Positions 22,327-32,558 are shown, counted from the first letter of the stretch. The stretch is DNA of 64,000 bases from Cristatella mucedo (GCA_009760855.2 WPIO01000074.1:1282501-1346500), one strand, 5' to 3'. Notes: generated from the sequence alone by a model not told the origin. Numbers and translations: made by a program.

Positions 22327-22940
22327 GTGAGCTACCGCCGCCGCCGCCGCTGCGGCATCGGCGGGCCGCGATCGCGCCGCCACCGCAGCCGCCCCTCTCC
22401 GCGCCGGCGGCACGCGGAGCGGCGTCGCTTGGCGCGCGCCGAGCTCCCCGGCGTCCAAGCCGAACGCTGCGAGGCGAGCGCTGCTGAATAATTCAAGGCC
22501 CAGCTCACGCGGCCGCCGCCGACGCCGCGGGCGGCGGCGAAGAGGCGCCTCGCGCTCCGACGCGCCCGCGCACCCGACGACCGTTTTAACTCGGCGCGCG
22601 TGCTCGACCGCGCCCGTCCATCGGGCGAACCGAATTACCGCGGCGGAACCGGACCGAACGCCGCTGCCAATTGGAGGAAGCGGTCGAGCGATAGCCCGCG
22701 CAATGCTGTCGGAATGCTAGCTCGCGAGCGCTCACGCGATCTCGCTGAGGCGAAAGATTCCGGAGGAAATGCGAGTTGACTGCAGCGCCGAGGCCATTTT
22801 CGGCCGGCGAGCGTCTGGCAAACTCCTCCGCCGCCTCCAGAAAGTCCCACTCGAAGCGACCTAGGCAACAGTGTCTGTTCGCGCGCCGTCATTTCATTAT
22901 ACGATCGGAGTGCGAACAGCGCGGGATAGACGTCCACTGC
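22327..22940. other. GC-rich intron or undetected exon
   Basis: A plus-strand frame from about 22,499 to 22,780 reads convincingly like protein (PDDRFNSARVLDRARPSGEP, NYRGGTGPNAAANWRKRSSD) before a stop. I find no good donor, so it would have to be a terminal exon of another isoform. The acceptor would be the weak AATAATTCAAG at 22,498. Not annotated as CDS. Confidence 0.3.
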
Positions 22941-22941
22941 T

Positions 22942-23285
22942 CCGACCTATGCGTCCAACCTATGCGTCCGACCAATCCTTCCGACCAATCCGTCCGGCAT
23001 ATCCTTCCGACCAATCCGTCCGACCTAGAAAAAAATACTAGCTGATTCAACAGTGTCCGTGCGCAGCTGTTTCTTTAAACAACCGGATCGCAAAAAGCGT
23101 GGGATAGACGTCCGCGGCTCCGACCTGTCCGAACGACTTATCCATCCGACCTATCCGAACGACTTATCCGTCCGACCAATCGGTCCAACCAATCCGTCCG
23201 ACCTATACGTCCGGCCTATTCGTCAGACCAATCCGTACGACCTATACGTTCGGCTTATCCGTCCGACCTATCCGTCCCAACCTAA
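22942..23285 (+). repeat. 13-bp minisatellite, two blocks (CCGACCWATCCGT)
   Basis: Block 1 (22,942-23,030) has about seven and block 2 (23,120-23,285) about twelve imperfect 13-bp units. Both blocks are preceded by the same leader (GGGATAGACGTCC...GCTCCGACC) and followed by CTAG(C/T)TGATTCAACAG, so the module as a whole was duplicated. Plus frames stay open because the unit has no stop, giving a 13-residue peptide period. That is a repeat artefact. Confidence 0.92.
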
Positions 23286-23297
23286 TAAACCAATCAA

Positions 23298-23432
23298 ATC
23301 AAATACTAGTTGATTCAACAGCCTCTTTTGTATAGCGACAGAAGAGCCTTTCCGCTATCACCACCGCTTGCAGCGAGGTCATTACAAGCAACCGCCAAAT
23401 TACCTAGCGTGCAATCGCGGCTCACCCGCCCG
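23298..23432 (-). mobile_element. SINE-A fragment, minus strand
   Basis: Begins with the reverse complement of the SINE tail (TTGATTCAACAGCCTCTTTT), then TGTATAGCGACAGAAGAGCC, CCGCTATCACCACCGCTTGC. It abuts the second minisatellite block. The block-1 copy ends in the first bases of the same SINE tail, so the duplication included the SINE edge. Confidence 0.7.
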
Positions 23433-24990
23433 ACCTACTCGTCCTAACTACCCCTCCGACCAACCTGCCGCAGCGAACGCAAGAATCTTCCAGAATGGAG
23501 GAGGAAGCATTTTTCTCCCGATGCACTCGCGATGTAAATCGACGCGCCTACAGACGCTGGCGAGCCACGAGGCGTTCCGGACGGAGCAGCGACGCTCTTG
23601 TAGCGGTGAGACCTTTCGCCCTCAGCTGTGCTCGTTTACAAGAAAATGCGGTCCGACTAGCGTGAGTCCTCGTCGCGACGTCTGGCTCGAACAGTTCTTC
23701 GACGCACCCGCGGGACGGCTCCGCTGAGAGAACGCACGCGCTGCGCCTCCTCAGCTCGCTCTCCGATAGCTCTCAGCGACGGTCGGCCATCCCGCACGGG
23801 TGGGCTGGCGAACGCCGCTTTAGCCAATCGTCGGCGCATCCATTGTTCGCTGGCAAACGTCGAGTCCGGCTTACGGTCTGTACACGCGCCTTACTCGCCT
23901 CATCGTCTGCGAATCTGAGCGACGCGAGCGCGGCTGGCATCACTTCCGGGACGGATTACCACCTCCACGCAGCTGCGGCGGCGGCGGCGCTGCGCAGCGC
24001 GAAGATGATGGCTTCGCAGTCGATTCGCACGCGTTGCGCGCGGCCGTCGCGTCCGCCGAGCGTGCGGAACCCGATCGCGAACGCCACAGAGGATCCAACT
24101 AAGCCAACATCGCCAACGGGCCGCCCGGCGAGAGCGAGACGACTGGGCGGGTGCGCTATCGTAAACTTCCGCTTCCGATTTTATCGAGGACGACTCGCTC
24201 CGCGGTAGGGCGCTCGCTCGCCCGCCAGGGCGAGCGAGGCTGGCGACCCAAAGACGCAGGCGCACCGCACGAGCAACGCCCGCTAGGCGGCGCGTCGGCG
24301 TCGCCGCCGCCGCCGCCGCTCCGATTGGCGCTGAGCGAAAACTCGCCGCTCCGGAGGGAAAGCGCACCGAAAAGCGGAACAGCTCCGGAGGTAAAAACAA
24401 GTCGAGACGGTTCTTTGGGCAGTCTCGGCTGCCTCGGCGGCGACGGCGCGACGGCGGCGATAGCAATCGAATCGTTCGTGGCGACGAGCGATTGTAGGAA
24501 GCACGGTCGTCGCAGGATCGATTGCACGAAATCCTAAACTTTAAACGCGGCCGCACCTCCGTCGAGACCTACGCGCGGTGGTGCTGCGCTCGCGCCCCAC
24601 TCCCTGATCGATGCGTTGGCGCTACAGAGCGCTGGCGCTCTCGTCCCGATGCGCACCATGCCGTGTTGGGACAACATTTGTTGCGCACCTTGCCGTGTTG
24701 CGCACCCGCCACCGCCCTCCGACTCCGCCGTAGCACCGACTGGAGTTCGAGAACTTAAGGCGGCGGCGGCGGCGGGTCACAGACGGCGGGCGTCGCTTCG
24801 GGTCGAATCGCCAGACACCGACGCCATCTTAACTAATGGGCTTAGAGCCCATCCCCCCACCCGTAGGCTCGCTTGCCTCTTTCTGTAGCCGTCGACATCG
24901 GACGCGCGCGAAGCCGAAAATCGCCTGCATTGTGCGGCTGCTGTGCAGCGCTTTACTCGCGCTGCTCACGCGCTGCAGCCTCGTTTGCAG
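23433..24990. other. GC-rich spacer or intron
   Basis: CpG-rich with frames on both strands (for example 24,556-23,900 minus, 24,151-24,537 plus) that are Arg/Ala/Ser-rich and mutually overlapping. No splice-bounded exon or domain is supported. Confidence 0.35.
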
Positions 24991-25090
24991 AAATTCACTA
25001 CGAGAACTGTCTTCCCGAGTCCAAATGGATTGAATGCAAGCCGAAAGCGTTTGTGACGAATCATAAATACGGCAATGCCTACGAAATCAG
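24991..25090 (+). CDS. Gene A, exon 5
   Basis: Acceptor CTCGTTTGCAG and donor ATCAG|GTGCGC. Only one of three plus frames is open; the others stop within the exon. It encodes IHYENCLPESKWIECKPKAF and VTNHKYGNAYEIR, which has balanced amino-acid composition unlike the GC-driven frames around it. In phase 1, out phase 2. With exon 6 it gives a continuous, globular-looking stretch. I do not recognise the family. Confidence 0.65.
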
Positions 25091-25519
25091 GTGCGCGTCT
25101 TGGCGGGCGCGGCGCAGGCACGGATGCGCCACCTGGCGCTTCGCCGCTTCGCGACGGAGCGCCAGGGGCCGCTGAAGTGCGCTCCCGCAAGGGGGCGCTC
25201 AAGAGCGCTCCCGTCGTCGGTCCGCGCCCCCGCCCCCACATGACGATCGACGCGGCCTCGGGAAGCGTCCATTTGCAGTCGACGACCGATCTTCCGGTTG
25301 GCGAGCTGAAACGCACGACGCCGCAACTCAGCGGCGTCGCTAACGACGAAAGTGCCCAGCGCGCGCGCGTCGTCGCCCAAAACCATGCGGCTGCGCCTCG
25401 ACAAAATCGCGCTCGAGCGCTCGCGCTGTTGGATGAAAGGTGTGCGCGCGTAAAGCAGGCAGACGCTTCGTGCGACGTTACGTGAGACCGAGCCGTGATC
25501 GACTCGCCTCGCCTCATAG

Positions 25520-25744
25520 GGTGAATAGGAAGACGCGCGCGGCGAATCCGCGACTGTCGTTCCTCTGGGAGAACGACTGTCAGGTGTGGCTGCTGGAGAA
25601 GCGCACAGCTCAGAGCCGCGGGTCGCTGCTGCAGCCGCAGCCCAGCAGCAGCGGCAGTCGACTACAGCTGCGCAAGGCCGGAAACGCTGAGGAAGCAGCG
25701 TCCGCGGCCGGCGCCCTCTCGCCGCCGACGGTTCGAACGCCCAG
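25520..25744 (+). CDS. Gene A, exon 6
   Basis: Acceptor CGCCTCATAG, donor CGCCCAG|GTAAGG (strong). Phase 2 in and out. The first half reads VNRKTRAANPRLSFLWENDC, QVWLLEKRTAQ and continues the fold-like sequence of exon 5. The second half is a Gln/Ser/Ala-rich linker (SLLQPQPSSSGSRLQLRKAG and onward). Alternative exon sequence between 25,090 and 25,520 is possible but would meet stops in the required frame at most acceptors. Confidence 0.6.
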
Positions 25745-25802
25745 GTAAGGCCTCCCCGTACGCTTGACGTCGCGCCTATTTCGGTTCAATCCGCGAGCGC
25801 AC

Positions 25803-25880
<78 letters not shown>

Positions 25881-25988
25881 CTGTCTCTATCTCGGTCTCC
25901 GTCTCTGTCTCTGTCTCTGTCTCTCTATCTCTCTGTCTCTGTCTTTGTCTCTGTCTCTGTCTCTGTCTCTGTCTCTCTCCCTCTCTCC

Positions 25989-26063
<75 letters not shown>
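25803..26063. repeat. (CT)n/(CTGT)n tract forming most of an intron
   Basis: About 260 bp of CT units with a CTGTCT middle section. It ends directly in CAG at 26,063-26,065, the acceptor of exon 7. The intron is only 321 bp long, so this tract is most of it and supplies an extreme polypyrimidine tract. Confidence 0.95.
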
Positions 26064-26065
<2 letters not shown>

Positions 26066-26195
26066 ATGCAGCTTCGCGAGCCTCGTGAGAGCGGGGCGGC
26101 TGACGCCACCGTCGCTAGCGCCCGCGAGACGCCAGGCGGATGATTTCTGCTACACGCAGGTGGCTCGGCATTTCACGTTGCACATTTGCGTCAAG
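26066..26195 (+). CDS. Gene A, exon 7
   Basis: Begins right after the CT tract (CTCTCAG|ATGCAG) and ends at GTCAAG|GTACCA. In phase 2, out phase 0. It encodes CSFASLVRAGRLTPPSLAPA, RRQADDFCYTQVARHFTLHI, CVK. The C-terminal half (DDFCYTQVARHFTLHICVK) looks like folded protein. Family not recognised. The ATG two bases into the exon could act as a start only in another frame, so I treat this as an internal exon. Confidence 0.55.
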
Positions 26196-26978
26196 GTACC
26201 ATTTGGATAAACGACAGAGGGGTGTAGTAAAATAATGATACTAATAATAACAAACTAAGCGATAAGAAAATTAAATAAAATTAAAAAAAATAACAAAAAA
26301 TATAGATAGACATATCAGTGATAGTAACTTGAGCATTGCTGTCTCCCTATTCAACACTTATAACTCGCCGCGTACATGCTGCAATGCTACCCTTGGTAGA
26401 TTTCTTAGGACTTTCAAGCGTCTGCCTTCAAGGTTAGTCGCGCCCGCCACTCCGAAAACAGCGCGCATCGCCGCCGGCCAAGAAATGATCGCCTAGCGTT
26501 CGTCCTACGCAGGACTATCCGTCGTCGTCCTACCCTCTTTGGCTTTCGAGCGGCCGCGCGCAGCGAACGTGGCGGGCCCGACTGTGTAGACAGCCGCGTA
26601 GGCGCAGCGCCGACGCGGTCGCCAGCGGCCCGCCGCCGCCGCGCTGAAGCGCCTGCGAGGCGACATCGCGCGACCGGCGTATTGCCGACAAACGGCGTCG
26701 GCCACTCGGCCGCGGCGAGATGGCCCATCGCTGGGGTGCCGGGACGTGGCCGGCCCGCCAAACTCGCCGCTTCGTTCTCTTCGTTGCACCGACGCAAAGC
26801 AAGAGTCGGCGGCGGCGGCGGGCGGGCGCTTAGTTTTCTCGCGTCGCGTTCGGCGCCGTCGAAGCGCGCCGATGTGGACCGCCGCGCGCTGTGAGCGACT
26901 GCCGGCTGGCGCCCGCGTTCCGACCGCACGCGCGCACGGACGCACGGACGCGCGTCCGCTTCCGGGGCGAGCGAGCAG
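26196..26978. other. Intron or spacer; possible 24-base microexon
   Basis: AT-rich until 26,400, then a CpG-rich segment. At about 26,409-26,432, TTTCTTAG|GACTTTCAAGCG...TTCAAG|GTTAGT could be a 24-base phase-0 microexon (DFQASAFK). This is speculative. Longer frames to 27,170 on both strands are GC artefacts as far as I can tell. Confidence 0.3.
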
Positions 26979-27037
26979 GCTCGTCCGACGCGACGCACGG
27001 CGGCCGGTGGACTCCTTAAGGTGGCGTGCCGTCTCCG
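26979..27037 (+). CDS. Gene A, putative exon 8 (short)
   Basis: Acceptor GCGAGCGAGCAG, donor CTCCG|GTGAGT (consensus-like). 59 bases, in phase 0, out phase 2: exactly the phases needed to link exon 7 to the IQ-motif exon. It encodes ARPTRRTAAGGLLKVACRLR. It sits in CpG-rich DNA, so composition gives no support; donor strength and phase are the only evidence. Confidence 0.33.
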
Positions 27038-28069
27038 GTGAGTGCGCTAGAAAAGCGCGGGCACGCAGGTGCGCAGCCGGCGGCCGTGGCTCGCGCCTGC
27101 GCACCAGCGCCTTCCTGGCTATGGCCTGGGGTGCGTGCGTGACTTCCTGGCTTTGCTCGAATTCCCGCAAGTCGCGCGGTCGAGGCCGGATGGATGACGC
27201 GCACGCGCCGCATCCGGGGCACGCCGACCGGCGGCCGCACCCCTCCGAGCGTCGGCCGAGCGCCGCAGCCCCGCAAGCGCCGAGAGGGCGCCGTGATTGG
27301 AGCTGGCTAAAACCGAGTCGCCAGCTCCGAGTCCTCCATTCGGCGCTGCGTGGCAGCTACAGCGGGCGACGGCGGCGGCCGATAGAGCGGCGGCGAAAGA
27401 TGGCCTCCGCTCGATTCGGCGATAGCTGCGCTAGCAGCGGCCATTTTTCACCGCAGGGGCGCTACGAAGGCGACGGCGCCAGGAGCTGAAACGGCTGCTA
27501 GAAGCTACTGGAAGCTCAGCGACGGACAGACGGGCAGCGGTCCGATGACGAGCGACGTGTTCGAGTGAGTGGGCGGCGCGCCTCCTGAGTTAGTGAGCGC
27601 GGACTCGAACGGCGCGCCGACCGGCGGGCACGCCCAGATGTCGACTTGAGCCGCGGCGGCTGTGTTTTGGGCTGATCTTGCCGAGCACAACTTGCCCAGT
27701 GCAAGAGCACCGCGATGCAAGCCGCAGCCGATGCCCGAGCGCAAAATAGTGACGCGATCGAGCACGCCGCAGGACCTGTTGACCGCTCGCCGACGCCCCG
27801 ACGCAGAATGCGTGCATTCGACTCGCCGCCACTGTCGCCCATACCCGGCCGCTTCGGCCAGGCAGCGGCCACAGACGGGGACAGCTGGAAGATTGGCGTA
27901 GTCTTCCCAGCAGCTTTCCCTTGCCCAACGAATGAGCGACGATTGCGACGTGTCTGTCGCCTAGCGACGTGTCGCTCTGAACACAAAAATCAGACAAATT
28001 CTGCTATAGCCCAAAGCTGGAATATAAATGCATCCGCTCTATGTCTGTGTGACTGCCTCTCTCGCCCTT

Positions 28070-28070
<1 letters not shown>
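27038..28070. other. CpG-rich spacer with a possible extra exon
   Basis: Contains GAAAGATGGCCTCC at about 27,395, similar to YY1-type sites. Between 27,700 and 27,900 two plus frames are protein-like (MQAAADARAQNSDAIEHAAG and MPERKIVTRSSTPQDLLTAR). There is no GTRAG donor nearby, so I do not call an exon. Confidence 0.3.
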
Positions 28071-28127
<57 letters not shown>

Positions 28128-28912
28128 CTCTCTCTGTCATTGTCTCTGTTTCTCTGTCCCTATCTTCTCTTCTTCTATGCTTCTTCTATGTTTCTTCTAT
28201 GTCTCTTCTTCTTCTTTTTCTCTCTTTCTCACCCCTCAGTCCCAGTATCTTTCTTTCCGCCTCTATGTTTCCCTGTGTCTCTATGTTTCTCTTTGTCTCT
28301 GTGTCTCTGTGTCTCTCCACTCTATCTTTCTTTCTCTGTCTCTCTGTCTCTCTGTCTCTTTCCACTCTATCTTTCTTTCTCTATCTCTGTCTCTCCGTCT
28401 CTCCGTCTCTCCGTCTCTCCGTCTCTCCGTCTCTCCGTCTCTCTGTCTCTCTGTCTCTCTGTCTCTCTGTCTCTCTGTCTCTCTGTCTCTCTGTCTCTCT
28501 GTCTCTCTGTCTCTCTGTCTCTCTGTCTCTCTGTCTCTCTGTCTCTCTCTCTCTCTGTCTCTCTGTCTCTCTGTCTCTCTGTCTCTCTGTCTCTCTGTCT
28601 CTCTGTCTCTCTGTCTCTCTGTCTCTCTGTCTCTCTGTCTCTCTGTCTCTCTGTCTCTCTGTCTCTCTGTCTCTCTGTCTCTCTGTCTCTCTGTCTCTCT
28701 GTCTCTCTGTCTCTCTGTCTCTCTGTCTCTCTGTCTCTCTGTCTCTCTGTCTCTCTGTCTCTCTGTCTCTGTCTCGTCTCTCTGCCTCTCTGCCTCTCTG
28801 CCTCTCTGTCTCTCTCTCTCTTTGTTTCTGTCTCTCTCTGTCTCTATCTCTATCTCCATCTCTGTCTGTCTCTCTGTCTTTGTCTCTCCGTCTGTCTCAC
28901 TCTGTCTCATCC
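28071..28912. repeat. CT tract with a long (CTCTGTCT)n array
   Basis: (CT)n, then CTTCTT-type sequence, then from about 28,390 to 28,770 an almost perfect 8-bp CTCTGTCT period (roughly 45 units, the first six as CTCCGTCT). Long open frames (up to 456 codons) across it are Ser/Leu/Cys/Val repeats and not genes. Confidence 0.97.
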
Positions 28913-30071
28913 CTCTCATTCGAGGGTGCTCCGTGGGTGCCGATCCCCTCGGGTTGAGAGGAGACCGTGCAACGGAACGGTCAGCGCCACCTCGAGGCCA
29001 GAGCGCTCGCACTCGAATTTGCCGGGGGGGGGGGTGCGCAGCACGGGAGCCCTACTCCTTCGAGCGGCTACCGATGGACGATTAGCCGCCGCCGCCCGAT
29101 CGATACGCAAGGAATGCATGACTGCCTGGCTTGAACGTTATGTCGCCACAAACAATAGGCCGTCTTGGAGATGACGCCGAACCATCTGTCGAGTGTCAAG
29201 CGGCCGGCGCCGTCCTCAACGCTTTCGGTCAATATTGAAGACTTACCAAGAGGCGCTCTCCGGTCGATTCTGTCCATCTGGCATTGAGGCTCGCTAATCG
29301 AGACGTCGGCACTTTCCTTAGAGCGTCAGAAGTCCATGTGAAAGCCGGATTTGGTGGGTCGCACGGGAAGCTCACCGGACACCCTGGTTTACTCGAGGTG
29401 TTAAGGTGCTCACCTATTACTCGCGAGGTCATAGAGAGCACCTTTGACTATTGAGGTCGAGGGCTCGAGCCCTGCGGCATATGTGAAAAACTTGGATAGA
29501 GGTTGTTTTCATCGTAGGGCGCTGTACAGATGAATTGCATCTTTTTAAATGAATCAGCTTACGGACAGAATTCTGCAAACGAGAGGTCAAGCTGAGCGAC
29601 TGAAATAGATCTGCAGACCGCCCGGAACGCGAAAAGGGGTGACTTTCGTAGTGCTTACTCAAACGTCCGGTCGTACAAGTCCGAAACGAGGCTGGACTTG
29701 GTTGGTACCTGGGAGGAACGGAACGCACCGTTCCGTTGCACTGTATGGGGGCCACGTATACGCGAATGCCGCCATTAACGGCTTACAATCGGAGGGGCTT
29801 CGTACGGGAGATTCGAAGGACTGGCTGCTCTGAGAGAACTGACGGTGGCCTGAAAACTTCAATGGGCAACAAGCGACCAGGCCTACTCCGCGACCAGCTG
29901 TCCTTGACCTCCGGCTGTGAAAAAAGAAATGTCGGAAGAAGTGGCGCTGGTCACTGTCGGGCAGTTAGCCTATTTCAGCCAGGTCGCTGCGGCAGCAAAA
30001 AGGTCAACGGCATGGCATTATTAGGGGCTTAGTGCACGCCAACCATTCAATTTGAACTAACACTTAAAAAA
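28913..30071. other. Spacer with a SINE-B copy
   Basis: No supported gene. A G run of 10 lies near 29,024. The 15-mer GTGCAACGGAACGGT at 28,967 recurs inverted at 29,727. A SINE-B copy lies at 29,405-29,550 (separate entry). An ATG-initiated frame at 29,639-29,833 has no recognisable motif. Confidence 0.4.
29405..29550 (+). mobile_element. SINE-B copy, plus strand
   Basis: Degraded A-box side (TTAAGGTGCTCACC), B-box GGGCTCGAGCCC, then GGCATATGTGAAAAACTTGG, ATAGAGGTTG and a tail ending GGGCGCTGTACAGATGAATT. Same order as the 51.1-kb copy. The tail resembles the LINE-A 3' end. Confidence 0.7.
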
Positions 30072-30240
30072 GATTAGCTGATTTAATAGCCTCATTTTGT
30101 ATGGCAGCTGAAAAGCCTTAACGGCTACTGCTGCCGCTTGCAGCTGGCGTTAAAGGATCACCTATTGCAGGATATGAACCCGCGACCTCTGTCGTAAAGA
30201 GTGAGCACCTTACCTTCTGGGCTATTAAAATGGCCCTTAT
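30072..30240 (-). mobile_element. SINE-A copy, minus strand
   Basis: Nearly full length in reverse: TTAGCTGATTTAATAGCCTC tail, TTTTGTATGGCAGCTGAAAA, GCCTTAACGGCTACTGCTGC, CGCTTGCAGC, then GATATGAACCCGCGACC (complement of the B box), GTAAAGAGTGAGCACCTTAC (A-box side). Among the better preserved copies. Confidence 0.85.
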
Positions 30241-30780
30241 ATAGACTGGCCGATTGGTGCTCAGTCGGTCCAATGACCGCTTAGGTAGAGTGATATTCGG
30301 AGCGGCGTTTTTCGGGAGTGGGGGCACTGGTTGGTTCGTAACATTACTACGAATAAATTAGCTACAATATATTAATTATTTGTTATATAATTATGCTTAT
30401 ACAGGTATAAAATAGTAATCATTAACATAATAATTATTTACGAAAGATAATGCAAACATCACATAATTATGAATATATTAATTACAATTTAATGATAAAT
30501 ATAAACTAATTTGAGGATAAATCCTGGAGAGGCACTCAGACCATGATCCTGACCGCTCTGCGTGAGCGGTCTTCGCACTGCAGAGCCGAGCGACCGCTCG
30601 GCTCGGCAGTGCCACCTGGTGCTGGCCTTGCGCACGCGCTTTCGCATGCGTTCGCCGCCAGCGCCGCGACACGTCGCCGACGAACGAGTCGACGGGCGGA
30701 AGCGGCGAAGCGTCCGCTCTTCTGACTCTGTCCTCCTAACTCCTCCTCATCCTCCTCTTCGGCGGCGGCGGCGGCTACAG
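30241..30780. other. Spacer or intron
   Basis: AT-rich to about 30,530, then GC-rich. A local palindrome CCGCTCTGCGTGAGCGG lies near 30,553. It ends in CCTCCTCCTC-type pyrimidines and a GCG run before the IQ exon acceptor. No other coding sequence is supported. Confidence 0.4.
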
Positions 30781-30895
30781 GAGATTCGACAGCTGGGCCA
30801 GAGACAGCCGACGACGCCGAACGGCCACGCTTCTGATTCAGACGCACGTGCGACGATGGCTGGTCGCCAGCTTCGTGAGTCAGCTAAAGGCCAAG
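30781..30895 (+). CDS. Gene A, exon 9: IQ calmodulin-binding motif
   Basis: Acceptor CGGCTACAG, donor GGCCAAG|GTGAGA. One base completes an incoming codon, and the exon ends in phase 0. It encodes RFDSWARDSRRRRTATLLIQ, THVRRWLVASFVSQLKAK. LLIQTHVRRWLVASF fits the IQ motif (I/L/V)QxxxRxxxxx with the invariant Ile-Gln and basic positions, so the helix probably binds calmodulin or a related EF-hand protein. The phase joins directly to exon 10. A second frame is open here but has no such motif. Confidence 0.7.
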
Positions 30896-31660
30896 GTGAG
30901 AGCGCGCCTGGCGCGCGGCTCGCTTTCGCATGGCGCTGCTCGTGCGGCCATCTCCGCCGCCATCTCTGTCGTCTCTGTCGCGAGAGACGCTCGGCGAGAA
31001 GCTCGCGCGCATCGGCAAGCTGGAATCCGGAAACGCGCATCCGGAAACTCGCCAAACGAGTTTGGCAGCCGCTCCGCTCCAGTCGGCGCTGTCTATAGAG
31101 AGGGGGAGAGGGAGGGAGGGAGGGAGGGGGACTCTTCCGTCGCGTCCGCGAGGCGTCCGGCTTTTGCAAGGAAGGTGATTTCATGAATGGCCAGCGATTC
31201 TGCTGAGTGTTCTCGACCTGCTCGGCGCGTGCGAGCGAGACGCGCCGATGGCGAGAGGACGTGGCGTGGCGCTTGCATTTCCTGAAGCTGCGGCGGCTTG
31301 CTGTCTCGACCTCTCGGCCTCAACACCAATCAATTGCCGCGAGGCGCTGAGTGGAATAGAGCCGCAAAATGCTCCACTGACAGGTGGCTAGTGTCTCAAT
31401 AAACAGAAAAGGCTGACTACTGTTAATGTATGCTGGAAGCTGCTACAATGACAAAGAGATAGAGAGATAGACAGAGAGACAGAGACAGACCGAGAGACAG
31501 AAAAACAGATAGACAGACAGAGAGATATATATCTCTACTAATTAAAGCGAGAAAGTTCGTCCTTCCCTCCATCAAGCGGCAAAATGGCGTACCTTAGTCA
31601 AGCGGCAAGATGGCGAAGTATTGTCTTAAGTGACGGAACTACTATACTATTAGTTGTTTG

Positions 31661-31692
<32 letters not shown>

Positions 31693-31723
31693 CAAACAAC
31701 TATATATATATATATATACAAAC

Positions 31724-31810
<87 letters not shown>

Positions 31811-32410
31811 CGACGGAGCATCGAGTTCAGCAACGGCACCCAAGGACCCTATCCTATTGAACAAATTTCGTTGAACTTCCGGAGTGCTTTGGAGTGTACA
31901 GGATATATCCTCCTCCTCCTCCTACCCCTGTCACTCCCGCCTCGCCAGGGTTACCTAGCTCAAACTTTCCGCAACACGAGGCTCATTAATTCGCATAATA
32001 AATGATCGGTGGCGAGCAGAGGCGAGAAAAACCCATGCTTAGACAAAGTACTCTCCACTCCGGTCGGCGGCTTTACGAGACTTAAGCGAGACTTATGCGA
32101 ATGAGAGTTAAAGGCTAACGAGTTAAATGCTATTCAGTTAAACGCTAGCGAGTTAAACGCTAGACTTAAGCGAGTGACTTAAGCGAGTGAGCCAGCCAGC
32201 GCGCTTCCGCCGCTGGCTGGACTAACGGATCCTCCTCGAGCAGAGGGAGCGGAGCTAGAGCGAGAGGCGCGCGCGCGCGGAGAGGCGAGCGGTAATCCGA
32301 GCACCGGATTTGCTGCATCATCGGAGCGCGCACGTCTTTCTCTCCCTCTTTCTCGTCATTTCTCGTCGTTTTCCTCTCTCTCTCTCTCTCTCTCTCTTTC
32401 GCGACGTCAG
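30896..32410. other. Intron with TA array and possible transposon edge
   Basis: Frames at 30,930-31,178 look partly protein-like but do not fit the phases of exons 9 and 10. At about 31,535, TCTCTACTAATTAAAGCGAG begins a segment that resembles in general form the 5' end of some Helitrons (TC start, AT-rich). I cannot find a matching 3' end. The (TA)n array is listed separately. A CT-rich tract (32,335-32,400) precedes the next acceptor. Confidence 0.4.
31652..31808. repeat. (TA)n array with AGTTGTTTGTA inverted repeats
   Basis: About 150 bp of TA. AGTTGTTTGTA at 31,652 is followed by its complement TACAAACAACT at about 31,691 and again at 31,717, so the AT core can extrude as a cruciform. 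Confidence 0.92.
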
Positions 32411-32558
32411 GCTCTGGAAAGGCACGGCGTCGAATTCATGCAGCTGGCGAAGGACTACAAGAACCTGCTGCGCAGAATCCAGCGACGAATGGGCGTCAAG
32501 AAGCCGTCGGCGCCTTTTAGCCTGAAAGAGTTCAAGCAGTTCATGGATCAAAAGGAAG
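32411..32558 (+). CDS. Gene A, exon 10
   Basis: Acceptor TTTCGCGACGTCAG, donor AAGGAAG|GTGAGC. Phase 0 in, phase 1 out. It encodes ALERHGVEFMQLAKDYKNLL, RRIQRRMGVKKPSAPFSLKE, FKQFMDQKE. Only this frame has a natural helical composition. The first part continues the helix from the IQ motif of exon 9, and LLRRIQRRMG resembles a second, weak IQ-like or amphipathic basic helix. The end leads into the EF-hand-like exon 11. Family not identified; an intracellular, calcium/calmodulin-linked role is inference from the domains. Confidence 0.75.

Noticed and set aside
22900-23313. Repeat protein with 13-residue period (PTNPSDLYVRPIR-like)
   Set aside because: It is the translation of a 13-bp minisatellite that is open in several frames; no exon signals.
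26505-27489. Long plus and minus frames in the CpG-rich segment
   Set aside because: Both strands and several frames are open together, as expected from GC content; only a 59-base exon candidate has phase support.
28071-28912. Very long Ser/Leu/Cys/Val open frames (up to 456 codons), and similar frames at 7.1, 8.7, 19.8, 36.7 and 53.7 kb
   Set aside because: They are direct translations of CT/GA microsatellites, open in several frames at once, with no splice sites or domains.
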